64,000 nucleotides of DNA from Nonomuraea sp. NEAU-A123 (GCF_018603905.1 NZ_JAHFZZ010000010.1:340510-404509); one strand, 5' to 3'; shown: positions 16,373-25,594, counted from the stretch's first letter. Translations and numbers: made by a program. Notes: generated from the sequence alone by a model not told the origin.

Positions 16373-17677
16373 GTGGCGATTGTGATCGGAGTGGTGACCC
16401 ACTCGACGCACGGGGAGTTGTTCCGGGAAGCCGCGAACACGCTCGGTGGGGTCGACCTGGAGTGGGTCAGCTACGACCACGAGGACGAGATCCGTGCCAA
16501 GGTCGCCGAGTTCCTGAAGACGACCCGGCTCGACGGCTTCCTGGCCGGCCCGACCCCGTACACGGCCAGTCGCGAACTCCTCCCACCCGGCCTCCCGGTC
16601 GGCGTGATCCGCTCGTCGGCGCTCGATCTGACCCTCGCGCTCTATCGCGCCCAGGAGCGGGGCTGGGGTCGCACTCCGTTCAGCATCGACACCTTTCCCG
16701 CCGAGGTGGTCGAGGCGGTCGCCACCGCGCTCGAGCTCGACACCGACGCCATCGACTACCTGCCGTACGCCCCCACGCAATCCGTGGAGGACATCGTCGA
16801 GTTCCACCGTTCCGCGTACCACCGGTTCGACGGCCGCAGCTACGTGATCAGCGTCCGCGCCGCCGTCCGCGAGCAACTGTCCGGCGAGATCCCGATCATG
16901 AGCGGCATGCCGGTGCCGGCGACGATCCGGACCGAGCTGCATGAGCTCGCGCTCCGGATCGAGTCCGAGCGAGCCAGCGCACAACGCTTCGCCGCCGGAG
17001 TCTTCCTGATCTCGCATTCGCAGGACGAGGAACGGGCCCGGATCGGCCTGATGAATCTGTTGCTCAACACCCCCGAGTTCGCCGGCGCGTGGATCGAGGA
17101 CCGCGGCCGGCGCGGTGTCGTCGTCTTCGCCCACAAGGCCTTGTTCGAGCGCATCACCCGCAACTGGGTCGCCGTACCCGCGCTCGCCGAGGCGGCCGCG
17201 GTGCTCGGTGCGCAGGTCTCGGCCGGGTTCGGCGTCGGCGCGTCCGCCCGCAACTGTGTGGCCCTGGCCGAACAAGCGGCCGCCCGGGCCGAGCGGGAGA
17301 GCAAGCCATGCGGCTACCTGATCGAGGACAGCGGCGTGATCATCGGCCCGATGGGTCCGGTCCGGGCGGCGCTCAGCTACTCGTACCGCGAGCACGGCGA
17401 CGACGTCGAACGGCTCGCGAAGTCCGTCGGCCTCAGTGCCGCGACCGTCTCCCGGCTGGCGGCGCTGGACCACGAACTGGAAGGTCGCGCGATCTCGCCC
17501 GGTGAGCTCGCCGACCATCTCGGCATCACGGATCAGAGCGGGCGCCGGCTGATCCGGACACTCGACGCTGGGGGCCTGGTGAGCGTCGAAGGCACTGCTC
17601 AGAACCTTCCGAAAGGACGCCCGACGCGTCTGTATCGGCTACGCATCGCCCAAGCGTTACTGCGCCCATCGCGTTGA
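16373..17677 (+). CDS. Putative winged-helix transcriptional regulator of the adjacent sugar operon
   Basis: A 434-residue protein I cannot place in a named family. Residues 1-110 look like an alpha/beta ligand-sensing domain (VIGVVTHSTHGELF, FLAGPTPYTASRELLPPGLP). The middle (about 155-335) is a further alpha/beta region. The C-terminus (about 345-434) holds two helix-turn-helix-like stretches, VERLAKSVGLSAATVSRL and ISPGELADHLGITDQSGRRL, followed by a wing-like region. GTG 16373 has AAAGGGA in front. It ends 10 nt before the binding-protein gene, so it is most likely the operon's own regulator; that role is inferred from position and the HTH. Confidence 0.65.
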   Translation: MAIVIGVVTHSTHGELFREAANTLGGVDLEWVSYDHEDEIRAKVAEFLKTTRLDGFLAGPTPYTASRELLPPGLPVGVIRSSALDLTLALYRAQERGWGRTPFSIDTFPAEVVEAVATALELDTDAIDYLPYAPTQSVEDIVEFHRSAYHRFDGRSYVISVRAAVREQLSGEIPIMSGMPVPATIRTELHELALRIESERASAQRFAAGVFLISHSQDEERARIGLMNLLLNTPEFAGAWIEDRGRRGVVVFAHKALFERITRNWVAVPALAEAAAVLGAQVSAGFGVGASARNCVALAEQAAARAERESKPCGYLIEDSGVIIGPMGPVRAALSYSYREHGDDVERLAKSVGLSAATVSRLAALDHELEGRAISPGELADHLGITDQSGRRLIRTLDAGGLVSVEGTAQNLPKGRPTRLYRLRIAQALLRPSR

Positions 17678-17687
17678 AGGGACAACC

Positions 17688-19016
17688 ATGGAGCTCAACC
17701 GCCGCCAGATCCTGAAGTACGCAGGCCTCGGCCTGGCCCTGCCCGCCGCATCGCCCCTGCTGTCCGCCTGCTCCAACGACAAGTCCGGAGGCGGCGGCGA
17801 CGGCAGCGTGAAGTTCGAGGGCTGGGACTACGAGGCCGCACTCGTCCAGCAGAACCTCGACAACTTCACCAAGACCAGCAACATCAAGGTCAACTACACC
17901 CCGATCACGAGTGCGCAGTACGTGCAGAAGGTCGTCGCCGAGTTCACCGGTGGCGGCGGCCCGGACGCCCTTTATGTGTACGACGATTCCCTCGCGGGCT
18001 GGGTCGAGGGGGACTACCTGCAGCCGCTCGACGGCATGGCCGGCGTCGACGAGGTGTACAACGCGATCTACCCGGGCAACGCGGCGGCGATGACGTACCA
18101 GGGCAAGCGCTACGGCCTGCCGTACTACACCGACTCCAACTGCCTGACCTACAACACCGGCATCCTTGCCAAGGCCGGGATCACGAAACCCCCTGCCAGC
18201 CTGGAGGAACTGGAAGCGCAGGCGGTCAAGATCAAGAGCGCCGGCCTCCTGCAGTACCCGATCGGCGTACCGGCGCAACTGTCCGACACCTGGTGGTCCT
18301 GGGTGTGGGCGCTGGTCTTCGGCAGCGGCGGCAACATGTTCGACGACCAGCAGACGCCGATCATGAACACCACCGACACCGTGGTGAAGGACGTCTTCGC
18401 CTGGCTGCAGCAGGCGGCGACCAAGTCGAAGGTGATCGACCCGGCTTGCCTGCAGCTGACGGCGGTCCCGATCGACAACGCGATGAAGGCGAACCGGTAC
18501 GCGTACACGATCGGCGCGCGGTACGCCAGCCGCGACTACAACGACGCGACCAAGTCCAAGGCCGCGGGCAAGATCCGGATGGCGCTGATACCGAGCCTCG
18601 ATGGTCAGGTGCACGGGACGGTCAGCAACACCCGGCTCTACGCGCTGGCCAAGGACACCAAGGTGAAGGACAACGCGTTCAAGCTGCTCACCTACCTGGG
18701 CGGACTCGACGCGAACAAGCAGCCTTACACCGCCAAGTTCTGGTTCCTGCAGCGTGGTCTCGGGTTCGCCTACAAGTCGATGGCGACCGACCCGGAGGTC
18801 ACCGCAGCGCTGGAGAAGTTCGCCGACCCGGCGATCTACGCCCACCTGGGCGAGATCGCCAAGCCGCGCAACGTGCTCGGCGTGCCGTGGTACACCGAGT
18901 TCGAAACCGAGATGCACAAGGTCGTGCAGGGCGTACTGAGCAACCAGACGCAGCCGGCCGCGGCGGTGGCGAGCTTGGCGCAGACCGTTGAGACGCTGAA
19001 GAAGAAGTACAACTGA
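17688..19016 (+). CDS. Sugar ABC transporter substrate-binding lipoprotein
   Basis: Family 1 extracellular solute-binding protein (442 residues). The signal peptide has RRQ near its start and a lipobox LLSACS (Cys near residue 24). The fold-typical stretch GGGGPDALYVYDDSLAGWVEG and the ligand-cleft region YGLPYYTDSNCLTYN are clear. It captures a sugar or sugar-like solute for the two permeases that follow directly. GAAGGG precedes ATG. The substrate is unknown; the downstream esterases and SelA-like enzyme suggest an acylated or amino sugar. Confidence 0.9.
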   Translation: MELNRRQILKYAGLGLALPAASPLLSACSNDKSGGGGDGSVKFEGWDYEAALVQQNLDNFTKTSNIKVNYTPITSAQYVQKVVAEFTGGGGPDALYVYDDSLAGWVEGDYLQPLDGMAGVDEVYNAIYPGNAAAMTYQGKRYGLPYYTDSNCLTYNTGILAKAGITKPPASLEELEAQAVKIKSAGLLQYPIGVPAQLSDTWWSWVWALVFGSGGNMFDDQQTPIMNTTDTVVKDVFAWLQQAATKSKVIDPACLQLTAVPIDNAMKANRYAYTIGARYASRDYNDATKSKAAGKIRMALIPSLDGQVHGTVSNTRLYALAKDTKVKDNAFKLLTYLGGLDANKQPYTAKFWFLQRGLGFAYKSMATDPEVTAALEKFADPAIYAHLGEIAKPRNVLGVPWYTEFETEMHKVVQGVLSNQTQPAAAVASLAQTVETLKKKYN

Positions 19017-19018
19017 GG

Positions 19019-19924
19019 ATGGCCGTCCTCGCCGAACGCCGGCCGCTGGGCGACAACGCCAAGGCCTGGGCGTTGAACGCGCCGGCCATGATCGTGATCG
19101 CCCTGCTGGTCGCCTACCCGATCGCGTACTCGTTCTGGGTCAGCCTGCAGAAGAACAACCTGAAGCGCCCGCGGGCGAAGGAGTTCATCGGCTTCGCCAA
19201 CTACCAGGCCCTGCTCAGCGATCATGCCTTCCTGTCCGCGCTGAAGGTGTCGGCCCTGTTCGTCGTCGTGGTGCTCGGGCTGACCGTCGTACTCGCGCTG
19301 ATCCTGGCGCTGGTGCTGAACGAGCAGTTCCGCGGCCGCGGTCTGTTGCTCAGCCTGGCCCTGTTGCCTTGGGCGATGCCGGGGGTGGTGAACGGCCTGA
19401 TGTGGCGGACCATCTTCGACGCGAAGACCGGCGCCCTGAACGGTCTGCTGACGCAGCTCGGACTGATCGACGAGTATCACGCCTGGCTGACGTCCGGGAC
19501 CGGCGCGTTCCTGTTCACCGCACTGGCCCAGGTGTGGAACACGCTCCCGTTCTCGGTCATCATCCTGCTCGCCGGACTATCAACAATCCCCTCGGAGTTG
19601 TACGACGCCGCCACCGTCGACCGAGCGGGGGCGGTGCAGCGGTTCGTCCAGGTGACGTTGCCGTGGTTGCTGCACCCCCTGCTGATCGTGCTGATTCTCG
19701 AGACGATGAACGCGTTCCGCGCCTTCGACACCATCTACGTACTGACCGGTGGCGGACCAGGTGACGCGACCACCACCATCGCCCTGCTCGACGTGCAGAC
19801 CGTCCTGACCTTCACCGACTTCGGCCTGGGCAGCGCCTACGCCTGGGTGATCACCGCGATCACCCTCCTGATCTCGGTCGGCTACATCGGCCTGCTCTAC
19901 CGGAAGGGGAACTTCGAGGTATGA
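19019..19924 (+). CDS. Sugar ABC transporter permease, MalF type
   Basis: A 301-residue membrane protein with six predicted helices. The EAA loop, which docks to the ATPase, reads ELYDAATVDRAGAVQRF near residue 200, and FDTIYVLTGGGPGDAT is the conserved periplasmic-side motif of MalF/UgpA permeases. It starts 2 nt after the binding protein stop and overlaps the next permease by ATGA, so transporter subunits are made in step. Confidence 0.92.
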   Translation: MAVLAERRPLGDNAKAWALNAPAMIVIALLVAYPIAYSFWVSLQKNNLKRPRAKEFIGFANYQALLSDHAFLSALKVSALFVVVVLGLTVVLALILALVLNEQFRGRGLLLSLALLPWAMPGVVNGLMWRTIFDAKTGALNGLLTQLGLIDEYHAWLTSGTGAFLFTALAQVWNTLPFSVIILLAGLSTIPSELYDAATVDRAGAVQRFVQVTLPWLLHPLLIVLILETMNAFRAFDTIYVLTGGGPGDATTTIALLDVQTVLTFTDFGLGSAYAWVITAITLLISVGYIGLLYRKGNFEV

Positions 19925-20814
19925 GCACCCTGGTGAAGGTTCCCCTGCGCTACCGAATCCCCTGGAAGAAGATCGTCCTGTACGTGCTGGCGGTCGCGTT
20001 CGCGCTGTATCTGGTGCTGCCGTTCTACTGGATCGTCGCGATGAGCTTCATGCACGAGGTGGATGCGATCTCCGTTCCGCCGCACTGGATTCCGGTCCAC
20101 CCGACGTTGGAGAACTATCTCGGTTTCCTTCATCCGAATGAGGCCCAGCAACTCGTCGGCGGCCGGGCGATCGACGAGACGCCGTACTCCTTGCGCAACA
20201 GTCTGATCGTCGCCACCTCGACGGCGATCCTGAATCTCGTGCTGGCCACGTTCGCGGCGTACTCGTTCTCGCGGCTGAAGTTCCGCGGCAGTCAGGTGCT
20301 GCTGATGCTCTACCTGCTCACCCGGATGGTGCCGGGGATCGCGATCATCATCCCGTTCTACCTGCTGATGCGGACGTTCGGGCTGCTGGACACCTACCTG
20401 GCGCTGATCCTTTCGTACACGACGTTCGCGCTGCCGATCACGATCTGGATCCTGAAGGACTTCTTCCGTTCGGTGCCGCGCGAGCTCGAGGAGGCGGCCC
20501 GGGTGGATCGGTGCGGCTGGTTCCGGACCATGTGGTCGGTGTTCCTGCCGGTCGCGGCGCCGGGGCTGGTCGCGGCCGCGGTGTTCGCGTTCATGACCGC
20601 GTGGAACGAGTTCATGTTCGCGTTGTTCCTGACCAGCACGAAGGCGGCGAAGACGATCCCGGTGGTGGCGGCGAACTTCGCCACCGACTTCAACACCCAG
20701 TTCACCGTGATGGCCTCGGCCGGCGTGCTCGCGGTCGTCCCACCCCTGGTACTGGCCCTGCTCTTCCAGCGCAAGCTGGTCCAGGGCATGGCCGCCGGAT
20801 CCGTGAAGGGCTGA
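19921..20814 (+). CDS. Sugar ABC transporter permease, MalG type
   Basis: A 297-residue inner-membrane permease, partner of the preceding gene. It shows the MalG-type order: an N-terminal helix (about 18-40), the EAA loop ELEEAARVDRCGWFRTM near residue 198, and the C-terminal ending LVQGMAAGSVKG. The start codon overlaps the previous stop (ATGA). The ATPase gene begins 3 nt downstream. Confidence 0.92.
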   Translation: MSTLVKVPLRYRIPWKKIVLYVLAVAFALYLVLPFYWIVAMSFMHEVDAISVPPHWIPVHPTLENYLGFLHPNEAQQLVGGRAIDETPYSLRNSLIVATSTAILNLVLATFAAYSFSRLKFRGSQVLLMLYLLTRMVPGIAIIIPFYLLMRTFGLLDTYLALILSYTTFALPITIWILKDFFRSVPRELEEAARVDRCGWFRTMWSVFLPVAAPGLVAAAVFAFMTAWNEFMFALFLTSTKAAKTIPVVAANFATDFNTQFTVMASAGVLAVVPPLVLALLFQRKLVQGMAAGSVKG

Positions 20815-20817
20815 CAG

Positions 20818-21909
20818 ATGGCAGAGGTTCGACTCGAAGGCATCACCAAGTCGTTCGGCGGCAAGACCGTGGTGAACGACCTGAATCTGACCATCGAGGA
20901 TCAGGAGTTCCTCACCCTGGTCGGCCCGTCCGGTTGTGGAAAGTCGACAACCCTGCGAATGATCTGCGGCCTGGAACGGGCCTCCGAGGGCAACATCTTC
21001 TTCGACGGCAAGCCGGTCAGCTGGCTGCCGGCCAACAAGCGCGACGTCGCGATGGTGTTCCAGAGCTACGCGCTCTACCCGCACAAGACGGTCCGGCAGA
21101 ACATCGGGTTCGCGCTGAAGATGATGCGGGTGCCCAAGGCCACGATCGACGAGCAGGTGCTGCAGGCGGCCCGGACGCTGGACATCGAGGACCTGCTGGA
21201 TCGCAAGCCGCGCGAGCTGTCCGGTGGCCAACGGCAACGAGTCGCGCTCGGTCGCGCGATCGTGCGGGACGCCGGTGCGTATCTGCTCGACGAGCCGTTG
21301 TCCAACCTGGACGCGCAGCTCCGGGTGCTGATGCGTGCGGAGATCAAGCGGCTGCACGTGGACGTCGCCCGGACGTTCATCTACGTCACCCACGACCAGG
21401 TCGAGGCGATGACGATGTCGGACCGGATCGCGGTGATGCGCGACGGCGTGGTCCAGCAGTGCGCGACGCCGGAGGAGATCTACGAACGCCCGGCGAACCG
21501 TTTCGTCGCGTCGTTCATGGGCTCGCCGCCGATGAACTTCGTCACCGGTGAGCTGGCCGACGTCGACGGCGTCCGGACCTTCCGCAGCGGCGCGTTGAGC
21601 CAGGAGCTGGGCCGGTACGACGTTTCGCCGGACGACCCGGCCGTCGTCCTGGGCGTCCGGCCGGAGGACGTGACGTTGTCGCCGACCCCGGTCGCGGGCT
21701 ACCAGCCCGGGAAGGTGTTCGTGTCCGAGCCGCTCGGTCCGGATGTGCTGGTCACGGTCCGGATCGACGGCGAGTTGCTGAAGGCCCGCGTCCCGGTGCC
21801 GTTCCGGCTAGGTCATGACAGCACGGTGTACGTCGGCTTCAACCAGGACCGCCTGCACTTGTTCAAGGCCTCCGACGGCACCGCGCTGCACGCACCGGAG
21901 CGGGTATAG
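20818..21909 (+). CDS. Sugar ABC transporter ATPase, UgpC/MsmK type
   Basis: The 363-residue ATPase has Walker A GPSGCGKSTT, Q-loop VFQSYALYPHKTV, signature LSGGQRQRVALGRAI, Walker B AYLLDEPLSNLD, H-loop YVTHDQVEAMTMSDR and a C-terminal TOBE-like regulatory domain (GVRPEDVTLS). All catalytic motifs are intact. Encoding its own ATPase makes this a self-contained transporter, unlike the rhamnoside operon in the same window, which has none. Confidence 0.94.
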   Translation: MAEVRLEGITKSFGGKTVVNDLNLTIEDQEFLTLVGPSGCGKSTTLRMICGLERASEGNIFFDGKPVSWLPANKRDVAMVFQSYALYPHKTVRQNIGFALKMMRVPKATIDEQVLQAARTLDIEDLLDRKPRELSGGQRQRVALGRAIVRDAGAYLLDEPLSNLDAQLRVLMRAEIKRLHVDVARTFIYVTHDQVEAMTMSDRIAVMRDGVVQQCATPEEIYERPANRFVASFMGSPPMNFVTGELADVDGVRTFRSGALSQELGRYDVSPDDPAVVLGVRPEDVTLSPTPVAGYQPGKVFVSEPLGPDVLVTVRIDGELLKARVPVPFRLGHDSTVYVGFNQDRLHLFKASDGTALHAPERV

Positions 21910-21946
21910 GCGCCGCCCCCGAGTACCCCCATCGAGAGGAACGCTC

Positions 21947-22873
21947 TTGAGGAACCCCGAGAACGCGATCGTCGAGGTCGAGCTGCCGGACGACTTCGAC
22001 GACTTCTGGGCGGCCGGCCTGGCGGACTGCGCGTCGTACCCGCTGGACCCGGTCCTCACCGAAATGCCGTCGTTGTCCACGGAAAAGGTGATTGTCTACG
22101 ATCTGCGCTACACCAGCTATGGCGGTCTGCGGATCGCAGGCTGGTACACCGTCCCGCGCGAGAGGCCGGCCCCGCATCCGGCGTTGGTGACGATCCCCGG
22201 CTACATCTCCGAGCCGACGATCCCGAAGAAATGGTCCGAGCTCGGGTACGCCACGCTCGCGGTGGCGCCGCGCGGAAAACTGCGGTCGAACGACGTGTTC
22301 AACCCGGGCTACCCGGGATTGCTGACGCACAACATCGTCGACCACAACACCTACGGGTATCGCGGGTTCTACCTCGACGTGGTGCGGGCGGTCGAGGTAT
22401 TGCTCGATCGACCGGAAGTCGACAATCTGCGGATCGGACTGGAGGGGTCGAGTCAGGGCGGTGGCCTCGGGATCTCGACAGCCGCGCTCCTGCCGGACGT
22501 GATCAGGTGCGTCGCGGCGGGAGCGCCGTACCTGTGCGGGATCATGACCGCGCCGACACTGACCCGGTCGTATCCGTACGAGGAGATCAACGAGTACTTG
22601 CGGGTGCACCCGAAGGACGTCGACCGGGTGCGGGAGACGGTCGCGTACTACGACGGGCTCAACTTCGCGCCGAAGGTGCGGGCGCCGACGCTGCTGTACA
22701 TCGGGCTCGAGGACGACGTGTGCCCGCCGGAGACCGGGTTCGCGCTGCGGCGGGTGCTGACGTGTGAGACCACCCTGCACGCCTACCCGCACTGCGCGCA
22801 TCACGCCGGGCTGCCGGGCGTGATGCGGATCGTGGAGGACTTCCTTGCCGAACACCTCACCCCGGGACGGTGA
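21947..22873 (+). CDS. Acetyl-xylan-esterase/cephalosporin-deacetylase-like hydrolase
   Basis: An alpha/beta hydrolase of the AXE1 type (308 residues). The nucleophile elbow GSSQGG is near residue 168; GLEDDVCPPE holds the acid, and HCAHHAGLPG the catalytic His. An N-terminal segment typical of this family (FDDFWAAGLAD, then DLRYTSYGGLRIAGWYTVP) is present. No signal peptide, so it would act in the cytoplasm on an imported acylated compound. TTG 21947 is chosen because GAGAGGA lies 6 nt upstream and no better start fits the N-terminal domain. Confidence 0.85.
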   Translation: MRNPENAIVEVELPDDFDDFWAAGLADCASYPLDPVLTEMPSLSTEKVIVYDLRYTSYGGLRIAGWYTVPRERPAPHPALVTIPGYISEPTIPKKWSELGYATLAVAPRGKLRSNDVFNPGYPGLLTHNIVDHNTYGYRGFYLDVVRAVEVLLDRPEVDNLRIGLEGSSQGGGLGISTAALLPDVIRCVAAGAPYLCGIMTAPTLTRSYPYEEINEYLRVHPKDVDRVRETVAYYDGLNFAPKVRAPTLLYIGLEDDVCPPETGFALRRVLTCETTLHAYPHCAHHAGLPGVMRIVEDFLAEHLTPGR

Positions 22874-22877
22874 ACCG

Positions 22878-23723
22878 ATGAACTTCGACAGCTACTGGTC
22901 CGCCGTCGACGAAGAGTTGGCCACGATCCCCGCTCGGCCCGTGCTCGACCTGGTGCCGGAGCGGACGACGGACGAGGCGACCAGCTACACCGTGCGGCTC
23001 ACCAGCACCGGACCGTACCGCGTCTTCGGTCATCTCAGCATCCCGGCCGGTGACGGGCCGTTCCCCGCGCTCCTGCAGACGCCGCGCCACGGGAGCGTCA
23101 ACCTCGTGCCACACCCGAACGATCGGAGCCGGTACGTCGTGTTCGGCCTGACGCACCGTGGTCAGCGGCTGGCCGACGAAGGGTTCTCGGCGGCGTACCC
23201 GGGATTGTTGACGATGGGCATCGACGACCCGGCGTCGTACATCTATCGCGGGATCGCGGCGGACTGCCTGCGGGCCGCGGAGTTCCTGATGAGCCTGGAC
23301 GAGGTCGATCCGGCGCGGGTGGCCGTGAGTGGGGACGACCTGGCGGTGCTGACGGCTGCGCGGCGGCCCGGGTTCAGCGCGGTCCGGGTCTCGGGGTTGC
23401 TGTTCTACCAGGCGACAGAGGCACGGCTGAAGTCGAGCCACTATCCGCTCGAGGAGCTCAACGATCACCTCCGTGCCGGCTCGTCGGCGCAGATTGTTGC
23501 CGATACTCTTGCCTACTTCGATCCGGTCCGGCATGCGTCCGCGGTGACCGCTCGGACGTTGCTCGCCGTCGACGATCCCGACTGGTGTGCCGCGCTGATC
23601 GAGGTCTTGCCTGCCGCGAGTGTCTACAAGCTGACCCACCTCGATGGCACCGACAACGACTTCCTGGATGCCTGGCTGGCCGAACTCTCCGGCGTACCAC
23701 CGATGTCGAAGTTCCTCGTATGA
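22878..23723 (+). CDS. AXE1-like paralogue lacking the catalytic serine
   Basis: This 281-residue protein has the same layout as its upstream neighbour (FDSYWSAVDEEL, a strand-rich core, and the region after YIYRGIAADCLRAAEFL matching YGYRGFYLDVVRAVEVL). Where the neighbour has GSSQGG it reads GDDLAV, so the serine nucleophile and the following oxyanion glycines are gone. The frame is intact and tightly packed (4 nt after the previous stop, ATGA overlap with the next gene), so it is probably kept as a non-hydrolytic or altered protein rather than decaying. Role unknown: perhaps a partner or ligand-binding version of the active esterase. Confidence 0.7.
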   Translation: MNFDSYWSAVDEELATIPARPVLDLVPERTTDEATSYTVRLTSTGPYRVFGHLSIPAGDGPFPALLQTPRHGSVNLVPHPNDRSRYVVFGLTHRGQRLADEGFSAAYPGLLTMGIDDPASYIYRGIAADCLRAAEFLMSLDEVDPARVAVSGDDLAVLTAARRPGFSAVRVSGLLFYQATEARLKSSHYPLEELNDHLRAGSSAQIVADTLAYFDPVRHASAVTARTLLAVDDPDWCAALIEVLPAASVYKLTHLDGTDNDFLDAWLAELSGVPPMSKFLV

Positions 23724-24850
23724 CCAATCCCTTCGGGGTCCGGCCCGTCATCAACGCCTCCGCGACACTCACCGCACTGGGCGGCTCGCTGATGCCGCCT
23801 TCGGCGCTGAAGGCGATGACGGAGGGGGCGGCCCACTTCGTCGACCTGCCCGAACTCCACGACCGCGTCGGTGAGCGGCTGGCCGCGCTCACCCGCAACG
23901 AGGCGGCCTGCGTGACCTCTGGTGCCGCGGCGGCGATCACCCTCACGGTCGCGTCGTGTGTCGGTGAGCCCGCGCAGGCGTTCCCGGCCGATGCCGAGGT
24001 CGTCATGTTCGCCGGCCAACGCAACGGCTACGACTACGCGGCCCGCCTGACCGGCGCCCGCATCGTAGAAGTCGGCCCGTCGATCGAGGAGCTCCGAGCC
24101 GCCCTGGTACGACGCCCCGCCTGCGTACTGTGGTTCGCCGGCGCCCACTACGCAGCGGATGCTTTGCCGATCGAGGACGTGATCCGAGTCGCCCGGGAGC
24201 TCGCCCCTTGCCCTACCGGTCCACCGGCTGTGCCGGTGATCGTGGATGCGGCGGCCCAGATTCCACCCCTCTCCTCGCTGTGGCGATTCACCACGGAGCT
24301 CGGTGCGGATGCCGTGATCTTCAGCGGTGGGAAAGGGTTGCGCGGACCGCAGGCCAGTGGGCTGGTGCTGGGGAAGCGGTGGATTGTCGACAGGTGCCGG
24401 GCGCATGCGTCACCGAATCAGCAGATCGGGCGCGGGATGAAGGTCGGCAAGGAAGAGCTGCTCGGGCTGTACGCCGCGGTCGAGTGGACGCTGGAGCAGG
24501 ACGAGGAGGCACTGCTCGCGAGCTATGAGCAGATCGTCGACCGGTGGATTGTCGGCTTGCGCGGAGTGCCGGGTGTCGTTGCCGAGCGCGGGTACCCGAG
24601 TGAGGCGGGCCAGCCGCACGGCCGAGCGGTTGTCCGATTGTTGACAACCAGCGGCTGGAGCCGAGACGGGTTGGTGCAGGCTTTGTGGGACGGGGACCCG
24701 CGGATCGCGGTCGGTGTGTCCGGAGTACCCGACGACGCGATCGCGCTGAACCCGCAGACGATCGAGCCGGGGGAAGACCTGGCGGTTCTCGATGCACTGG
24801 TTCGGCACCTGAGCTCTGGAGATGGCGAAAGAGCCGGACGAGACGTGTGA
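23720..24850 (+). CDS. SelA/DgaE-like PLP-dependent enzyme
   Basis: A fold-type I PLP enzyme (376 residues) of the group including selenocysteine synthase SelA and D-glucosaminate-6-phosphate ammonia-lyase DgaE. Evidence: RPVINASATLTALGGSLMPP at the N-terminus, ACVTSGAAAAITLTVA for cofactor-phosphate binding, VDAAAQIPP for the ring-facing Asp, and FSGGKGLRGPQ with the Schiff-base Lys near residue 203. There is no sign of selenocysteine machinery, so an ammonia-lyase or beta-elimination of an amino sugar acid or similar imported compound fits better; this is inference from neighbours. Its ATG overlaps the dead-esterase stop. Confidence 0.82.
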   Translation: MTNPFGVRPVINASATLTALGGSLMPPSALKAMTEGAAHFVDLPELHDRVGERLAALTRNEAACVTSGAAAAITLTVASCVGEPAQAFPADAEVVMFAGQRNGYDYAARLTGARIVEVGPSIEELRAALVRRPACVLWFAGAHYAADALPIEDVIRVARELAPCPTGPPAVPVIVDAAAQIPPLSSLWRFTTELGADAVIFSGGKGLRGPQASGLVLGKRWIVDRCRAHASPNQQIGRGMKVGKEELLGLYAAVEWTLEQDEEALLASYEQIVDRWIVGLRGVPGVVAERGYPSEAGQPHGRAVVRLLTTSGWSRDGLVQALWDGDPRIAVGVSGVPDDAIALNPQTIEPGEDLAVLDALVRHLSSGDGERAGRDV

Positions 24851-24984
24851 CGGGATAGCGCTAATAACATTACGGGATATTCACCACAACGAAGCGCTGG
24901 CACCCCCAAGATCTGGGGATCTGCCTGCGGCAATACACGAGGGATTCTGGAGGGGCAGCTCAGGAGAGAGGAACGAGGATCACC

Positions 24985-25548
24985 ATGGGCATTCGCACCA
25001 TTCGAGGATTCCGGAAGACGGCCACGATACTACTGGGGGCGGCACTGATCGCCGTCCCGATCAACGCGGCACCCGCGTCGGCTGCCCCCGGCGACGAGGA
25101 TTTCAAGGCATTCAGCATGTGGTTCGACGTCGGCGAACTCTCCAACACCAATAAATGCATTCCCGTGTGGGTGACCGCACGCTACCGGGATGCGTCCGGT
25201 AGCGACACCTGGACCCGGCTCATCAGGACGAACACCAACGGCTGCGACTCCGACCCGGAGCATCTGCAGAAATTTGGTGATTTTCAAAGCACCCACAGCA
25301 CGGTCCATCTGCTGGCCGGGCCGAAGCCGACTCACCACTTCCGCTGGAAAGACCTCACCAGTTTGACGCTGACGGTGACGACTCCGAACACGCCGCCGGG
25401 GCGCCAGAAGAACGTGAAGATAACCAAGGAGGTCATTTCAGCGCAGGACCTCGACAACAACTGGCACGAGCTGTTCAACGAACAGTACGTGCACGTGTTC
25501 TCCGACGGCTTCAACGACTTCGAAATGTTCGTCAAACATCCTGCGTGA
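24985..25548 (+). CDS. Secreted protein of unknown function
   Basis: A 187-residue protein with a clear Sec signal peptide (RTIRGFRKTATILLGAALIA..., cleavage near ASA-AP about residue 34). The mature part is hydrophilic, beta-rich by appearance, with two cysteines (in NKCIPVW and TNGCDSD) that could form a disulphide. A GAACGAGG lies before the ATG. It is monocistronic: a 134-bp promoter region precedes it and a hairpin terminator follows. I do not recognise the family. Confidence 0.8.
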   Translation: MGIRTIRGFRKTATILLGAALIAVPINAAPASAAPGDEDFKAFSMWFDVGELSNTNKCIPVWVTARYRDASGSDTWTRLIRTNTNGCDSDPEHLQKFGDFQSTHSTVHLLAGPKPTHHFRWKDLTSLTLTVTTPNTPPGRQKNVKITKEVISAQDLDNNWHELFNEQYVHVFSDGFNDFEMFVKHPA

Positions 25549-25594
25549 GCCTGTTCCATCGTGATCTCGATGGCCACGGGCTAATCGTGGGGGC

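Noticed and set aside
23720..24850. Possible true selenocysteine synthase (SelA)
   Set aside because: No selB, selD or tRNA-Sec is visible, the gene lies in a sugar operon, and the protein is shorter than SelA; the DgaE-like group fits better.
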